Source: Chloroflexota bacterium
Lineage (GTDB): Bacteria; Chloroflexota; Limnocylindria; Limnocylindrales; CSP1-4
Assembly (NCBI GenBank): GCA_016875645.1
Contig: VGPE01000052.1
Coordinates: 1 to 14,179 of the forward strand
Length of the DNA: 14,179 nt
Direction of reading: 5' to 3'
Program-made: the position numbers and the translations under genes
The notes under the pieces: generated by a model
Database searches by the model: none
What the model was told of the DNA's origin: nothing
The model's input: only the letters and a program-made list of their open reading frames with translations
Part shown: positions 13,685-14,179 of the stretch, in pieces
Layout of the letters: each line of letters starts with the position of its first letter
How positions within the stretch are numbered: position 1 is the first letter of the stretch

Positions 13685-14179
13685 TCGAATCGCCGCAGCG
13701 ACGCTTGGGAGGCCGCGAGGGCCGCCGCCTGGCGAGACTCAACGCGGTGGTCAGCCATGAGCCGTTCCTGACCCGGGCGCTCGCGCCATACGAGGTTCTC
13801 AACGAGGAGGGCCTCGCCCTCCTCGAGTGGAACGCCGACACGATCCTCCAGGAGGTCGGGATCGACTTCCGCGGTGATCCCGCCGCCCGTGAGACCCTCC
13901 GCCAGGGGGGCGCCGATGTCGACGGCGAACGGGTCCGGTTCCCGCGCGGCATGTGCCGCTCGATCATCCAGGCGAGCGCACCGCGCACGTTCACCCAGTA
14001 CGCCCGCAACCCTGAGCGGAACGTGGTGATCGGCGATCCGAACCTCGTGTTCGCCCCGAACTACGGGTCGCCGTTCGTGCGCGATCTCGACGGCGGCCGG
14101 CGCTATGGCACACTCGAGGACTTCCGGAACTTCGTGAAGCTCGCCTACATGAGCCCGCACCTGCACCATAGCGGCGGCA
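13681..14179 (+). CDS. MttB-superfamily (trimethylamine methyltransferase-like) corrinoid methyltransferase, 5' part
   Basis: The first 166 codons run off the right edge. The protein begins with a short basic leader, then family-typical blocks: PYEVLNEEGLALLEWNADTILQEVGIDF, VRFPRGMCRSIIQASAPRTFTQYARNPERNVVIGD, and LVFAPNYGSPFVRDLDGGRRYGTLEDFRNFVKLAYMSP. MttB-family enzymes transfer a methyl group from a quaternary or tertiary amine to the corrinoid protein. ATG 13681 follows GAGGAGG (13667-13673) at 7 bases and overlaps the RACE stop as ATGA. The pyrrolysine codon (UAG) of true trimethylamine enzymes lies well past the middle of the gene and is outside this window, so the substrate class cannot be read. 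The MtgA-like partner and bacterial host favour a non-pyrrolysine, MtgB-like enzyme for betaines or similar compounds; that is inference. Confidence 0.93.
   Translation, partial: MIESPQRRLGGREGRRLARLNAVVSHEPFLTRALAPYEVLNEEGLALLEWNADTILQEVGIDFRGDPAARETLRQGGADVDGERVRFPRGMCRSIIQASAPRTFTQYARNPERNVVIGDPNLVFAPNYGSPFVRDLDGGRRYGTLEDFRNFVKLAYMSPHLHHSGG

Noticed and set aside
1..14179. Transfer RNA, ribosomal RNA, CRISPR arrays, insertion sequences or phage genes
   Set aside because: I saw no regular direct-repeat array, no transposase or integrase motifs, and no tRNA-like cloverleaf. The window reads as ordinary chromosomal genes.

Overview
The window is a very GC-rich bacterial segment (G or C at most third codon positions, many GTG and some TTG starts). 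A three-gene cassette (SCO1664-like kinase fold, DUF3090, MSMEG_4193-like histidine phosphatase) is known from Actinobacteria and Chloroflexota. Together with a DUF6812-like protein, it makes a Chloroflexota member of the Limnocylindria/Ellin6529 type my best guess, with an actinobacterium second. Two otherwise well-conserved genes each carry an apparent one-base deletion, which would fit a metagenome or error-containing assembly as well as real decay.

Left part (1-5260): the tail of a frameshifted integral membrane protein (DUF2269-like); a small unknown ORF; a 2-keto-4-pentenoate hydratase/MhpD-like enzyme; a minus-strand unknown protein with nucleotidyltransferase-type acidic motifs; a divergent DnaQ-like DEDDh exonuclease; a minus-strand acetylxylan esterase (AXE1) gene broken by a frameshift; and a divergent two-repeat protein of unknown function.

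Middle part (5283-8123): a minus-strand gene set reading DUF4395 membrane protein, histidine phosphatase, DUF3090 zinc-ribbon protein, SCO1664-like protein. The last three form the conserved cassette that in mycobacteria lies near the mycothiol gene mshC. No mshC is visible here. A candidate sigma-70-type promoter lies about 180 bases upstream.

Right part (8173-14179): an IclR-family regulator faces away from a tightly packed plus-strand operon. Its genes are an MttC-like corrinoid protein, DUF1638, a small PF13769 ('virulence factor') protein, an MtgA-like methyltetrahydrofolate:corrinoid methyltransferase, a RACE-type ATP-dependent corrinoid reactivase (2Fe-2S plus ASKHA domain), and the start of an MttB-superfamily methyltransferase. 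A perfect 17-bp palindrome in the divergent promoter region is the likely operator. The expected flow is: the MttB-family enzyme takes a methyl group from an unknown methylated amine or betaine and loads it on the corrinoid protein; the MtgA-like enzyme passes it to tetrahydrofolate; the RACE protein rescues oxidised Co(II) corrinoid. DUF1638 and PF13769 sit inside this operon with no assigned role, and they are the most promising undescribed part of the window.
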